A stretch of 64,000 bases of DNA from Massospora cicadina (GCA_022478985.1 JAKSZP010002708.1:62001-126000), one strand, 5' to 3'; numbered from the stretch's first letter, positions 33,583 through 45,432 are shown. Numbers and translations: made by a program. Notes: a model not told the origin generated them from the sequence alone.

Positions 33583-33849
33583 TACATGGATTAATTTAAA
33601 ACATTTTTCTATATTAAATTCGTCTGGATCTGATCCTATTTCTCAGCATTATTTTCCAACTTGACCATTAAGATTAATTCTGCTGATAGATCTGTAAATG
33701 ATCCACTACTCGCACAGATTAATTTATAACAGTTTTCTCTATCAAATTTATCTGGATCTGATCATGTTTTTTGGCATTCCTTACCTTTATCATTGATTGA
33801 CTAATTTAAGATTTATGATTTTATCCACTACTCTCTGGAATAATTGCCT

Positions 33850-35254
33850 TTCATTTTTGTAATCATCTAACACCTTGGGATTTCACATGGCAGACCCAGT
33901 TGCAACCTGAGCTGGTCCTGCCAATGACTTTATTCCAAGAAGATGTCTGGTGGAACAAGTTCCCTTGCAGTGCTAGATAGTTCCACATCTAGACTGCAAA
34001 GCCTTTCCCCAAATTTTGGGCAGTTTCTTCCTCCTCTTGAGGAATCATAACATTCAAAAATTGTCATGATTTTTTCTCCTAATTTTTAAGTGCCAAATTG
34101 TCCCGTTGCTCCATTTTTCCAATAGTGTCTAGTTGATTTATCTTTCCACTTGGATCCATTGGGTTTCTTCCCTGTTACAACCAGATTATGCTAATCAACA
34201 ACTTTTTCAATGCTCTCTGGAATTTCGTCTTCTAATTTACCATAGTTTGATCATCCTCAGTTTGAATTTCCACATAAAATAGATTGGGCGCATCAAAAGT
34301 TGCTTTCAAAATCTTCAGATGGTCCACCATCTGCAAGGTTGTTATTTGGGTTACTAATGCTGCTTCCATATTCTAATGAAATTTTGCGGTAGGGCTGAAG
34401 CTAGCCTGCATGGCTATGCATGCATCTAAGTCAGTGAGCACTTTTCCTCTGCCAAGATCTTGGATTCTTGGTAAAACCAATCAGCAAAACTAGCTATGAT
34501 TTCATCTGTGTGGAATTGTATACACATAAATTTTTCATAATTTGCCATCTGAGTAGGACTTCCAAACTCCAACATGATCATTGCTTTTGCTTCAGCATAT
34601 GACCAGTTGTCCCCATTAAGGTGATGTCACACCAGATTCTGGAAATCAGTGCTAATACAGTTCATTACAGTCACCGCTTTCTGACAGTCCACTTAACTGA
34701 ACATGGTCATCTCAAAGAGACAAAAAAATGCCAAAGTTACCACAGTGAAAGGTGAGCAACTTTGGCATATTTTGAAATTCCTTGGTCACTACACACATAG
34801 GATATTCTTGCCCAATGACTTATGTAGCCATGGGAGTGGCTTTGATAGTTATTTCTGACACACCAGCAAATAATTTAGGCATATATTGGGTCAGAGAGAT
34901 CTTCACAGTTGGAGTTTCACATGTATTTTTGTCAGCCTCATTCGCCTTGAGATGCGCATAATCACATTTGTGATTTTCCAAATACTCAATATGCTTCATC
35001 ATTTTCTCCATATCCTCATGCAAATGCTGGATGCATTCTTGGTCCACTTCTCATTCAGTCTTTTATAATATAACTTCATTAATAAGTTCACCCTCTTTCT
35101 GCTTCAAAGAGGCAACTTTTCCACACAAGTTGTTATTCACAGTTCCAAATTGTTTGAGCATCTCTTCCGCCTTAATTACCCGCTCCTCCAAGGTATTAAC
35201 ATCAGCTTGAGATGCCAAGCTTAGCATATTATTATTGATGTTCTGTAACTCCAT
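33850..35254 (-). pseudogene. R6 gag remnant (coiled coil and capsid)
   Basis: Minus-strand frames 35063-35254 (MELQNINNNMLSLASQADVNTL...) and 34820-35047 (MDQECIQHLHEDMEKMMKHIEYLENHK...) form a coiled coil separated by one stop. Capsid follows in shifted frames: near 34640-34430, AMIMLEFGSPTQMANYEKFMC and FADWFYQESKILA are collinear with FAERFYLTAQSQ in R3. Downstream, NMEAALVTQITTLQ is also capsid-like. No Gly-X-Y segment and no zinc knuckle was found. The first ATG lies about 90 bases after the 5' LTR. Inactive through frameshifts. Confidence 0.65.
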
Positions 35255-35341
35255 CTAGAGCTTTCAAATCTCATTCTTATAAGACCTTGTGGTTTAAGTT
35301 TGGCTTTGTACAACTCAACTACCCTCATATTGATCAACAAT

Positions 35342-36197
35342 TGTTAAAATCTGGGCCGCTAGATGGTAGCTCGCTTCTGCGCCCTAATTTCAACTGCACA
35401 GATTCTTTACCACTTGCATTGATTTGACTGAAATTGGTAAACTGGGGCAATATTATTATGAAGACTATTAATGTTGATTGCCCAAAGGCCACGTTGAGTA
35501 AAGGGTCCAACGCTAAACAGGTGCTCCTTTTTCTTAAAAAATATGTTTGTACTTGTAGGGAATACTTTCCCTAATCTCTTCTGCAAGCCAAGAGGAAACT
35601 TGATTATAACAACATAAATATATATGATCCTTACACTCTTATCTCAAAAGTAATGATATACAATTAATATATAAACAACTAAGTTATTATCAGGGTAAAA
35701 TCTAATTTAATTAGGGAATATTTGGGGCTTTTTATAGTAAATTTGCACACAACTTTTTAGCTGTCCGCTGAGAAATATTTGCTCTCCTATACTGGATAAA
35801 CCCTTATGTTTTAGACACCAAATCTTGTTGGGTATCCTTGCCTTGATTTTCTTAGGCAGCATACAATCCTCGGTGTTTGTTGAAAAATTTATTGGTGCCA
35901 GGAACATAATACCAATTGATTCAATTGTTTTGACCAGAGGATGATCCTACCATTTACCACAAGTGTTATAACGCTTAGGTAGTTTACAACAGCTCCCCAT
36001 CCATTCACATGAATAATTCCCCATAATATAACTTTCAGGTGTTTCTCCCACTTCAAATTCTTGTTCAATATTGTCAGGGATGATTCTTGATGAGAAAGCT
36101 TTAGCCAATAACCATTTTCAAAATACTAAATTGTAATTTCCAATTGTAAAATTAATCAGTCAATAGGTTGGATGATGTTGTCATCTAAAATCAAACA
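35342..36197 (-). repeat. R6 5' LTR
   Basis: 856 bp. The plus-strand left end is TGTTAAAATCTGGG and the right end TCAAACA. It aligns with the two parts of the 3' LTR. The primer site next to it is not of the TGGTGCTC type; no clear site was found. Confidence 0.85.
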
Positions 36198-37276
36198 GTG
36201 CAGAGGTCCCTCAACATCAATGCTAATAGTATGGAATGGTTCATAAGGTGGAACCACTGAATGTTGAGATTGGGAGTTAGGTATAGCTTGGCTTTTACAT
36301 ACCAGGAAGGACTCTAATACATTTTGGATTAAAAGAAAAATTTCTTTCCAGTAACATTGAGGCTTGAGCCACTGGTAATTTTTCCAAATTCCCTCATGGC
36401 TGACTTGCCAATGTCCCTCTAATTTGACGTCAGTTTGAGCTTCAGTTTGTACTTAGGGCAACCATTTTTGGGACACAAGTTTGTACAGTTGGCCATCTTT
36501 GAATTGAAAATTCGCCAACCATTTTGCTAATTCCTTTTGAAGGGTCAGGGATTCATTTTTCCATAAGTGTGATAGGTTAAGCGGTCGTAGAGTCAATTTT
36601 CCTCAGGGTCAGTTAGTGTTAATATGAGGAGCCTGGATAAGCAATCTACATTTTGGTGGATAAATCCTGGATGATAAATGATAAAAAAGTTGTAATTTGG
36701 AGTTTTAACGTCCTTTAGTCCAATCTACCATCTGGATCCTTCATTTGCTGTAGCCATCTCAAGGATGCATGATTGGTAATAAATTAAAATGATTCTAATA
36801 TAAGTAAGGTCAAAAATGCTTAATATCCAGTAGGACCGCCAAGCATTAGTGCTCTGTAACACTATATTTGCGTTCAGCTCTGGGTAGGGTTTTGCTATAA
36901 TAGGTGGTAGGATGATCTACTAATTTTTTTGTCATGCTGCAATAGTATGCTCCTATAGCTATATCACTAGCATCAGTAAAAAGGAGAAAGGGTTTATTGA
37001 AGTTGGAATGTATAAGTACTGGTGAATGGGAGAGAGATGAGCGTGATAGGTCAAAGGCCTGCTGTTGCTCTTCTTTCCATTGGAATGTTATCCCTTTCAT
37101 ATAATATTACTAGAGGCTCAGGAGTGTCAGCAAAATGGGGAATAAACTGATGATAATATCCCACCATCCCCAAAAAACCTTTATGTCTTGTAGGGATTTA
37201 GAGGGGACGTCTTAGAAATGGCCATATCCTCATTTTAAAAAGTGGATATTCCTGCTTTACCTACCTTATTGCCTAA
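36198..37276 (-). pseudogene. R5 pol, integrase N-terminal part and RNase H
   Basis: Minus strand. RNase H is open at 36846-37100: FQWKEEQQQAFDLSRSS, LLFTDASDIAIGAYYCS and YYSKTLPRAERKYSVTEH, with TDAS and the TE motif present. Upstream at 37110-37180, VFLGMVGYYHQFIPHFAD is the RT connection. Towards 36198 come the RNase H end and integrase (NYQWLKPQCYW zinc-binding region, SIDVEGPL core start). The RT part is separated by N1 (37299-39230). Confidence 0.8.
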
Positions 37277-37298
37277 AAATACATCTTGCTCTAGAAAA

Positions 37299-39230
37299 CT
37301 TTTCTTTCCGCTTGACATCACTTTTGAGAGATTTTTATTAAAAGTAACCATTAATTTTCCATCGCCACCTACACCACATCAGTTACCCATTTATGTCTGC
37401 AGATCCACCACCTGCTTCCCCAGTATGGGGCAGCAGTGCTCCACATGATATCGTTTTCTGTCCTGTAAACAAACATATGCAGACTGGCTCATCCAGTCCG
37501 CCTAATTCATTGGGCCAATTTATCCCTCCAAGGGACTTATTATTACACTTAGCGCGAGTCCAGCCAACCCGCCCCTACCCTCTAGCCCTACCCTGATCCA
37601 ATATTCACTTTTGCTTCTGTGTCAAATATGGGCATCTCTTCCCATATGCTGACAAAGCAATAATTGAGCTGACAATGGCCCCGTTTGCACCAGCTGGGTA
37701 AATTGACTTCCACCCTTATAAGGGCTATTTTGATATACGCTTTCCCACTGAAGAAGACGCAGCCACTGCAGCAGCTACATCATTAATTTATAAAAACACC
37801 CATTTCCACCACCCATACACGCCTCCCCAGTGATACCACAACTTTGGTAACCTTTGAGAACCTTCCTTCACATCTTCACCCTCAAACACTCTATGAAGAA
37901 TTGATGACAGGGCTGTCCAAATATGGCACAGACCCCATCCTCCACTTCCTTGTCCCAAGCGGTGCTGAACGATTAGTGGCACTATGGGCAATGGCCACTA
38001 TTACCCCCCACCATCCAACTATAGCCCAGCACATCCCACCGCGTGCCTATATCCCAGCTGTACCAGATCACTTCTTTTTGGATTGCGCCAAAAACAGCCG
38101 CACAGTTTGACTTCTCTGCCATGAGTTGGACCACTCAAAAAAGGCCTGTCGCCACAGTTCAAAAAATCTGGAAACCACCAAGCCCACAAGTTAGGCCATA
38201 CAAACAGCATCTGAGTGGGGATTTTGGCTGCCCCCACCCCCTCCAGCTGAACGTTTGAGAAATCAGCAAACCTTTGCAACCAGAACCCAAGCCGGACAAA
38301 TTACTCACAATATACCCAATCAGGAGCAGGTTTGGACTTAAATTCTAAACAACAATTTCCCGCCCCAAAACTTATTTAATCACAGCCACGTCTCTCCAAA
38401 TCAATCCTACTCAACCAAAATTCCTGGGACTTATTGGATGAAATAACTGAAACATATGAAATTATCCCACCTCCAGACTTTCTGATTAATTTAGAACCAT
38501 ATTTGTCTTCAGACTTTGATGCCCCATTCCTGCCCAAAAAATATATCCCCAAACCCACTGCTACCCCGTTTTTGAGTGACCATCAACTTGATGAGGCTGC
38601 TGTGGCCTCTCCTGATAGTCGCCATCTCCAAGCAGCCATGTCACTATCATTTGCTGAATTTAAATAAGGGCTACATTTAACTGAATTCCCTGCTGATTTC
38701 CATGAGGTTGCAAAAATGGAAATTGAACAATTACATTAAACTGCCACCTCCGCTGTCAAGTATGTGGCTGCACTTGCAGAATTTTCCCCCACCAAATGAT
38801 CACCAGAGACAATATTACAAATTTTGCCCAGCTTCCTGATGCACGCATACAAGCTGAACGCCATGTTGCCAAACTCCTGGAGGCTTTGCTCCAAGCCCAG
38901 ATTGTTACTAAAGATATTAACAAGTATCTTTTTCACCTTGACCCACATCCTGCGGATGCCCCAAACCCCTTGCTCTCAGCTTTAATCTGCCCCTTCAATG
39001 GTAAAGATGAAATCAATAATCCGCCTAATCCTCTCTCCCCCTCCGCCATGGTTGGATAAGCAGTTCACTACTGATACACCTGGTAGGTTATTTTCCTTTT
39101 GTTTTGGTGTCTCGCCACACATTTAGGGCTTTTGGTTTGTGTTTTCAGTTCGCTTATTATGTTTTGTATTGGTAATGTCCATCCCCTGGTTGGCTTACCT
39201 CGAATAAAATTTAAAAAAAATAAAAGATTT
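37299..39230 (+). mobile_element. N1: ORF1-only non-LTR retrotransposon inserted in R5 RT
   Basis: A 1932-bp insert flanked by a 22-bp duplication starting AAATACAT (37277-37298 and 39231-39252, two mismatches). The duplicated bases are R5 RT codons (FLEQ, after PSKCH on the right side). It ends with an A-rich tail AATTTAAAAAAAATAAAAG. It contains an ORF1-like gene and directly afterwards a 3' end, with no endonuclease or RT gene. The last about 50 bp (GGTAATGTCCATCCCCTGG...GGCTTACCTCGAATAAA) match the SINE tails. Target duplication plus A-tail is the signature of target-primed reverse transcription. Confidence 0.88.
37393..39059 (+). pseudogene. N1 ORF1 (RRM-like domain and CCHC zinc knuckle)
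   Basis: Starts at ATG 37393 (MSADPPPASPVWGSS), the first good start after the insertion border. A Pro-rich N-terminus leads to an RRM-like fold: GYFDIRFPTEEDAATAA (near 37725) and, in a shifted frame, VTFENLPSHLHPQTLYEELM (37844 on). A CCHC knuckle lies at 38108-38149: CHELDHSKKAC is intact but the first Cys position is TGA. A C-terminal acidic and helical region runs to about 39059 (frames 38434-38667 and 38796-39059). LINE ORF1 proteins of this type bind RNA. About three frameshifts and several stops are present, so this copy is dead. It could be mistaken for a gag gene, but LTRs are absent and the flanks show target-primed insertion. Confidence 0.75.
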
Positions 39231-39252
39231 AAATACATTTTGCTCTAAAAAA

Positions 39253-41110
39253 TGGCATTTTGATGGCTTTGGTTTTAATGAAACTTGCCATAACTGCTGG
39301 AAGTCTTGCCAAAGATGATCTATGTGCTCTATTAATAGTTCTCAAAAAATGGTAATATTGTTTATAAACTAGTATATATGAACTTTATAAATGTCTAAAA
39401 GTCCATCCATGGCGCGTTGGAAGGTAGCAGGGGCGTTACATAACCTCTTCAGCATTTGAGTGGGCTCAAATAATCCTATATTTGATATGAGGGCATAATT
39501 TCACAATCTTCCGATGACAAATTAATTTTCTAGTATTCACTAGCAAGATTCATAGCTGAAAAATAATGGGAACCCAACATCAAGCATAGGAATTATCTAT
39601 ATGTGGCAGTGGATAGCTATCTTTCCTTGTGTTTATATTGAGGTGACAATAATCCATGACAACACAATGGCTACCATCCTTCTCTGAATTAGTAGGAGTG
39701 GGGAAGCCCATGAGCTTTTAGAAGGCACAAGTAACCTGGCCTCCAACAGTTGCTGTATTTCTAAGGTCACTTGATCTTCCTCCACTTTAGATTTTCTGTA
39801 TGGCTGAGATTTATGTGGAGGAAGATCCTTGGTCTCAATTTGGTGAATCACCCCCAGAAAATTTTCCATAGTCACTTGGTCCTGAGGAAAAATATATCAT
39901 TATACTCATTGTGGAGGTCTTCAACATTCTGGCGTTCATTAGGATTGAAATTATCTCCGATTTTACTGTTGATTAGAGCTATTTTTGGTAAGGTATTGAA
40001 CCCTAAATCTTGTAAGGAACCAAAACAACTCACGTTGGCGATATTCTCAATGGGACATAGTTTTACATAAGTGATAGGGGCATGATGAGAGACTTGAAGG
40101 GTATGTTCATTAGATTCCCTAATAATATAGAGATATAGGGGAGGATATCCTTGGTGGTAGAATATGGACCCTCTACCACTGCCTCCCCAAGTTTGATTCT
40201 GGTAGATTAACTTTGGGTAGGGGACAATTATGACTGTGTTGGCGTTGTGCACCAATGCCCCAAACTGAGATTGTAATTAGCAAAGATTGTCCATGGAGTT
40301 TCTGACCTATCATATGCTGCGCATGGAGGTTTACAAATTTTATCCTCCTTTCCCATTAATTCAAATCCCCTTCATCGGTGCAGTATCATCCTCAGGTTAA
40401 GCCCACCTAAAATAAAATTTTAAATTTTCAAATATAGAGATAGATTTTCCGTAGGCAGGATCTAAAATCACTAGGAAGGTCAACGCTTCTTTGATTGAAG
40501 GGTTTGGGTGTCCACTTAGCTCAAAATTTGATTAGGATGGGTGAAAATCTTAATCCTCATATCCACAATAACTTGTGAGCCAGAGGGTATTCTAATTAGA
40601 TGGGGTGCATACAGAGGATCTCATCTTTGGTGTCCACAGCCTCAGGGGGTAACTTAGTTTTGTCTCCTGATACTTGATATTTAACTAAACAAATTGAGGA
40701 TGGATATTAAAGGAGGCAGGTTCATTTTTTCTGAGCTCCTTTACCATTGACTGGGAGTTCAAATAGCAACATGATCTGATACCTTAATAGTAAAAAGTAC
40801 TTTTCTCTATGGTGGATAAACAGTTGAACTCCTGCATCAGTTGGTCCTTAATAAGCAACTCATAAGTATTGTTTATAATGCAATGGTGGGGGCAGTAATT
40901 AAAGTTTTCCAAATTGAGAGATAAGGCGGAATACGCCCCAATTTCTTTATTGTCTGAATACCAGCTATTCCATATTCAGCTTTGTGAATCAAGTCTGGAG
41001 CCATTTTTATTTTCTCAGTAAGTTAGGAGTATATATTGCTAACCGGTGAGCAGGTATCAATTATTGCCAAGACTTTAACCTTATGAATGACTAGCTGTAC
41101 TCAAACCACC
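39253..41110 (-). pseudogene. R5 pol, RT and protease
   Basis: Minus strand. RT: the frame 39633-39875 has SQPYRKSKVEEDQVTLEIQQ and LLVPSKSSWASPLLLI; FQRAMDG lies near 39400; the catalytic box reads FINN (about 39354-39365) where YLDD is expected, so both catalytic Asp have become Asn (GAT to AAT). KPSKCHFLEQ then meets the N1 insertion. The linker upstream spans 39880-40990 (open 39872-40255). Protease: AIIDTCSPVSNI at about 41040-41070, with Gly of DTGS replaced by Cys (DTCS at 41046-41057). Inactive. Confidence 0.8.
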
Positions 41111-41469
41111 AAAGATCCAAACTGAGGATTAATAGCTGGTAACATCTGTGGGGATTTATAGTGAAGCAAGCGGAGGGTTTTGCCATGGCCAAGCTTGGGG
41201 CTGCTCAATGCTTTTAAAGGTTTTATCTGCCAGCGCTTGGCTTTCCATAGAGAAGCTGACATCCAAGATTTGTTTAGGTAGCTGACCAATATAAAAATAA
41301 GAAAGCTGAAGATCTTTATTACCTTGGATAGGAATGGGTACATCATCTTCTGCAGGCGCCGCTAACACAAAGCATCCTGAGGTTCTGAGCATAGAATTAG
41401 ATCTAGTACAAGGTTCCTGAGACACTTGATTGTCATCAGCATAGGGAGCTTCTTTCCCTATACTGACTG

Positions 41470-42332
41470 ATCTTTTGGTAACCTAAGTAGAAAGATCTGA
41501 CAATTGTCCACAGTATGGTTGTTTCTCTTGCAAAAAGTGCAAATAATTTGGGGATAGACGGCTTGGGGTGTAACTTCTAGCATTTGGTCCCAAGTCTTAT
41601 TTTTATTAAGCTGAGGGGGCCAGTGGGTTTGAGCAGATCAGCTGGAAATTCCAAAATGGCTTCTTTGATATGAGGAGAGATGTTCAGTTAGACTTCACCG
41701 CTTTAAGATAAAATAGAATGTTAGGCATATTTTTAAATGCCAAAAATGAAGTTGTGATAGTGTCATATAAAGTAAGACGTTTTCCAGTGACCAACTTTTG
41801 AGCCTTGAGGTAAAATTGGTGAGAAAACTTAGTGAAAATTTCTTCCCATTTGAGGCTTATGCACATAAAAGATTGCTTTTGGTTGGATAGATTCAAGTCG
41901 CTCCTGAATTCCTGAAGCAAAACAGCATTGGTGTCATCCTAAGTATAAAAATGCATTAGGTGAGGTATCATAATGTCTTGAGCTATGAGACTAAGACAGT
42001 TGGTTAGGTGTTTGAGCCATTGGGTGTCAGTAGCTTCCTCCATGGCACTTTCATAGCGAAATAGGAAAGAGAAGATGTTCCCTTCACTTAAGATTTACTT
42101 CTCTTTGAACAACGATTTTAACTTGCCTTTGGGTGGTTAATGGTCAAACTACATGGATTGACACCGGGGATGCGTTTTCACCTGAAGAGAAACTGCTATC
42201 ACTGGGAGCTACGTGATAGTGGAGAGCGTCCATCTGACTTTGTAAGTTGTTGATATATTCCATTATTGAATCTACCCAATCATGAGCGGCATGAAGGGGC
42301 GATTTGGTGGCAACAAGCGGGGCTAACTGCAA
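41470..42332 (-). pseudogene. R5 gag remnant (capsid, intact CCHC knuckle)
   Basis: Minus strand. The N-terminal frame 42144-42332 (INNLQSQMDALHYHV) is helical. Capsid spans 42090-41684: NIFSFLFRYESAMEEATD, LLQEFRSDLNLSNQKQSF, FTKFSHQFYLKAQKL and TLYDTITTSFLAF, collinear with R3 gag. The CCHC knuckle at 41500-41541 (CTFCKRNNHTVDNC) keeps all four zinc ligands, the only fully intact knuckle in the window. No Gly-X-Y segment. Stops and frame changes lie between the parts. R7 is inserted in the leader just upstream (42416). Confidence 0.75.
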
Positions 42333-42415
42333 AATTTCACTTTTAGCTTGGTAGTTGCATCATAAAGTTCAAGTTGGCATTGCTCAATGGTGAAAATTCT
42401 TTATTCAATCCCTTG

Positions 42416-42768
42416 TTTCGAGGTTTTGAATTGCACCTCAGAACTAGACAGTTAAGTCTCAAAGTTACTTTTAGGATTCTCGGAAAAACTGTGAAAGCTA
42501 ACTAGTATAAGATTATAACTTAACCTCCTCTTACTATAGAAAGGATTGAATATATATAGATTTTGAAATAGTTCAGGATTTATCCTATCTTTTTCAATTG
42601 CTGGACAATCAAATCTTCTATCACCTGATAAGGACAAGCTTGATGGTTCTTATTAACCTTGATATGATTAAATTCAATGAGTCCCCTTCCAATATTACTG
42701 GGGTTTATTTTGGGGTAAAAGTTTTAGAAATGAAAAGTTTGGCAAAATCTTGACACTTCCCCCTCAAG
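42416..42768 (-). repeat. R7 3' LTR (42416-42755) and polypurine tract
   Basis: The minus strand reads CTTGAGGGGGAAG (complement of 42756-42768) directly before TGTCAAGATTTTGCC, the LTR start. The LTR ends near AAACCTCGAAA. Confidence 0.88.
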
Positions 42769-42769
42769 A

Positions 42770-43973
42770 TTTTATCGCAGAGGAGGTTGAATTCTCAAAA
42801 ATCTAGGGTGTATATGGTCTACAACTATACCCATATCAACATGGACAATCAAATTTTCTAATCCCTTTTGGAATATAATTTTTCAAGGACCAGACCAGTT
42901 AAATCCTAATTTCTCAGTTTTTTTACTAGGCTGGGAGTGATAATACATAACTTAATCTCCAGTTTTGATATTCAGGTAAGGCAGGTCTATGTTGATTATT
43001 CCTTTGGGTCTCCTTTTTGTGGTTATATTAATGGATTTCATGGCTTGAGCTTAAAAGGCAAATAATCTCATTGGCAAGATTTCTCATAAATAAATCAGAG
43101 CTTTCTGGTATACCTTCTTCAATTATTGCCTGAACACTTGAAGGAACTGATGGATCTCTCCCATAATTACATCTGAAGGGTGACATCTTAATATTTAATG
43201 ATAACTTATTTTATATGCAAAAAAATCACTAGGTAAAATAGAAGTTCCACCTAGATGGGTCCATTGAGGCCATCTTCCTTAAAATAGAGATGTAAGCTCC
43301 ATTGACTCTTTCAGTAGCCCCATTTGTTGATAGATTGTAAGGAACAACAAACTGTTGGGCAGTATTGAATAATTTGGATAGTTCCTGTAGGAGTTGAGGG
43401 GTAAATCATTCTCATTGTCTGACATAAGGACCTTGGGACACCCATGCTGAGTGATTATTTTCTAGTAAAGGAATAATGCAGTTGTCTTAGTAGAAGGGTT
43501 TCAATGGATATGGCCTCAACTCATTTAGTTAAATGGCTAACATCCATGATAATGTATTGGTGTCCATGCAACCCCAAGGAAAAGGTCTTACAACATCGAT
43601 ACTTACCACTTCAAACGCCTTAGTTGGTGTAATTACTTAATGCTGATAAGTAGGGTTGGTTGTGCCCTGACTTTTCACAGATGAGACACGAGTTAAGGGT
43701 CTCTCTAATGGTTTCAGTCATATTATTCCAATATTATCAGGTTTTTAACCACTGTTGGTTTTTCTTTAAACCACAATGACCTACTTGCCCATGTCCTTCC
43801 ATGATAGCATGGTACCTTGAATTTGGGTGCAAAAAGGTTAAACACTTTGATTTGACCTTCTTATACAAAGCTCCCTCCCAAATCATGATATCTTTAGTAA
43901 TGGTTTTTAGGAAGGCTCAATCTTCTTCAGATTCTTAATCCCACAACTCAGGCCATCCAATGAGATTAATAGT
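42770..43973 (-). pseudogene. R7 pol, integrase and GPY/F module
   Basis: Minus strand from 43973. RYHAIMEGHGQVGHCGLKK (near 43800) is the zinc-binding part with HH; CLICEKSGHN-like sequence (near 43690) has the Cys pair. The core has VVSIDVV (near 43590; first Asp) and VVPYNLSTNGATERVNGAY (near 43310; catalytic Glu). NKLSLNIKMSPFRCNYGRDPSVPSS (near 43180) follows, then the GPY/F-like WSGPWKIIFQKG (near 42890) before the polypurine tract. Stops are frequent. The 5' part of pol resumes at 58476 on the other side of R8. Confidence 0.82.
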
Positions 43974-44664
43974 TGTCAGGATTTTACCCTTTTAAGGTCA
44001 AGCCTTATCCTGGGGTAAACCTCAACACTTTCCTTAAGGCTAAGTCTTTGGGGCTTCAGGCTAAAAGCCTAATAGGTTCAGAAAAACTTCTCCAAAGGTT
44101 CTAGAACCTCATAGCATGACGTTCTACATGATTTGGGATAAAATCATTCCTATCTGAATTTATTGGGTGCTTTGTAGCAACTTGATATATATTGATTTAT
44201 TTAGTATTGTGATTGAATTAATATCTTTCTTATTAGATATCAGTTTATCAACTTTAGTTTAAATTAATTACCCTTGACCCTATAAAAGATGACCCAAATA
44301 TTCCAATAAAGAGATAAAATTGCTGATAACCTATAATCTTATATATTAAAAAATTTACTATATTTGAGAGCCATGTATGGGCCTTTGCAAACCCTAAAGT
44401 GGCTAAACCATGTCCACTGAGCCGCAACGTTATGCTACAATTATAGACCATCAGTCAATGATCCCAAGTCTGGACACTTAATCTGGTCTTATTTCCCTAA
44501 CTGGATTTACCTGAATAAAGACCAACCCATCATTACAACTAATATTATATGATATATAAGGGGTTTGGATTGCTCCAAATCCCATCCTAATATTTGAACC
44601 CCTCCACACTATCCAGCTTCAAGACTTACCTGCCTGTTTTGGAGTGTAACTCAAAACTCCAAAA
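43974..44664 (+). repeat. R8 5' LTR
   Basis: Starts TGTCAGGATTTTACCC and ends CAAAACTCCAAAA. It aligns with both pieces of the 3' LTR. Confidence 0.9.
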
Positions 44665-45432
44665 GTGGTGCTCACTACAGGGGCATTTCTGAGCTGGAAG
44701 CAAGCAAAAATGTCTATTGCACCCTGGAGGATAATTTCAATAAGTCTTTTTCCAAATTGTAGTTAGGACCAGAACTGATACCTCAAATGATAATTTTCAA
44801 CCTTTTTTATATTTATAAATTTTTCCAAATGGACCAAAATGTTATGGGTAAGCCTTCCAAGTGCCTATATCTACCCAAAAATGAGACTTGGATGCCCTTT
44901 GCAATAGCACAGGATATTTTACTATCTATTTATATATTATATTTAATTGATAATATCTGGAGATTTACAAACACTATCTCTTTACTGGTCTCTCATTGTG
45001 AAACACCATGAAGGATGTCTTAAGGAAGATCAACTTCCAAAAGCTGTTTACCTCTCTTGATCTTTCCAAAACTTATTCTTGCCCTTGTTGGATGAATAAA
45101 TTGCAGGTTTTTTCTTTTCAGCACCCAGGGGTTGCTATTTTGGATACAGACCCCGCTCCAAGGAGTTAGCCTGTACTTCCCCCCATTTTGGTGATCTTTT
45201 GGTGTTGTTACGCGCAGGATTCCTGAAAGCTGTCCTACCTGTTGATCAAAGGGTAGCATCTATTCAAAAGGACCTGTTTACTCTGAAGTCGAGTAAATAT
45301 AATAAAATCAACTGTGTTGACTGGCTTCTCAGTTCTTTGCAACTATAATGAGAACCACCAACCTCTTTAGGAATTGAGCCCCTCAACGCTGGTTGAAGAG
45401 GTTTCCCCTTAGAACAATGCTTGAGGGGGCAC
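44665..45432 (+). other. R8 interior: primer site, non-coding, polypurine tract
   Basis: Primer site TGGTGCTCACTACAGGGGCA at 44666-44685, one base after the LTR. The next 730 bp have no conserved domain; the frames 44787-45011 (+) and 45020-45259 (-) look like chance. A purine tract TTGAGGGGGCAC (45421-45432) precedes the 3' LTR. Confidence 0.75.

Larger units (their letters stand above)
30415..36197 (-). mobile_element. R6: gag-only LTR retrotransposon nested in R5 integrase
   Basis: LTRs at 35342-36197 (5', minus) and 30415-32462 (3', enlarged by a 1.1-kb insert) enclose gag and no recognisable pol. Without the insert and SINE S2 it would be about 4.4 kb. A polypurine-like AAGAGGGGG precedes the 3' LTR. 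R5 integrase sequence lies on both sides. The flanks GTGAG (30410-30414) and GTGCA (36198-36202) match at only three of five bases, so the target duplication is decayed or the ends are slightly off. It probably depended on enzymes supplied by another element. Confidence 0.8.
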
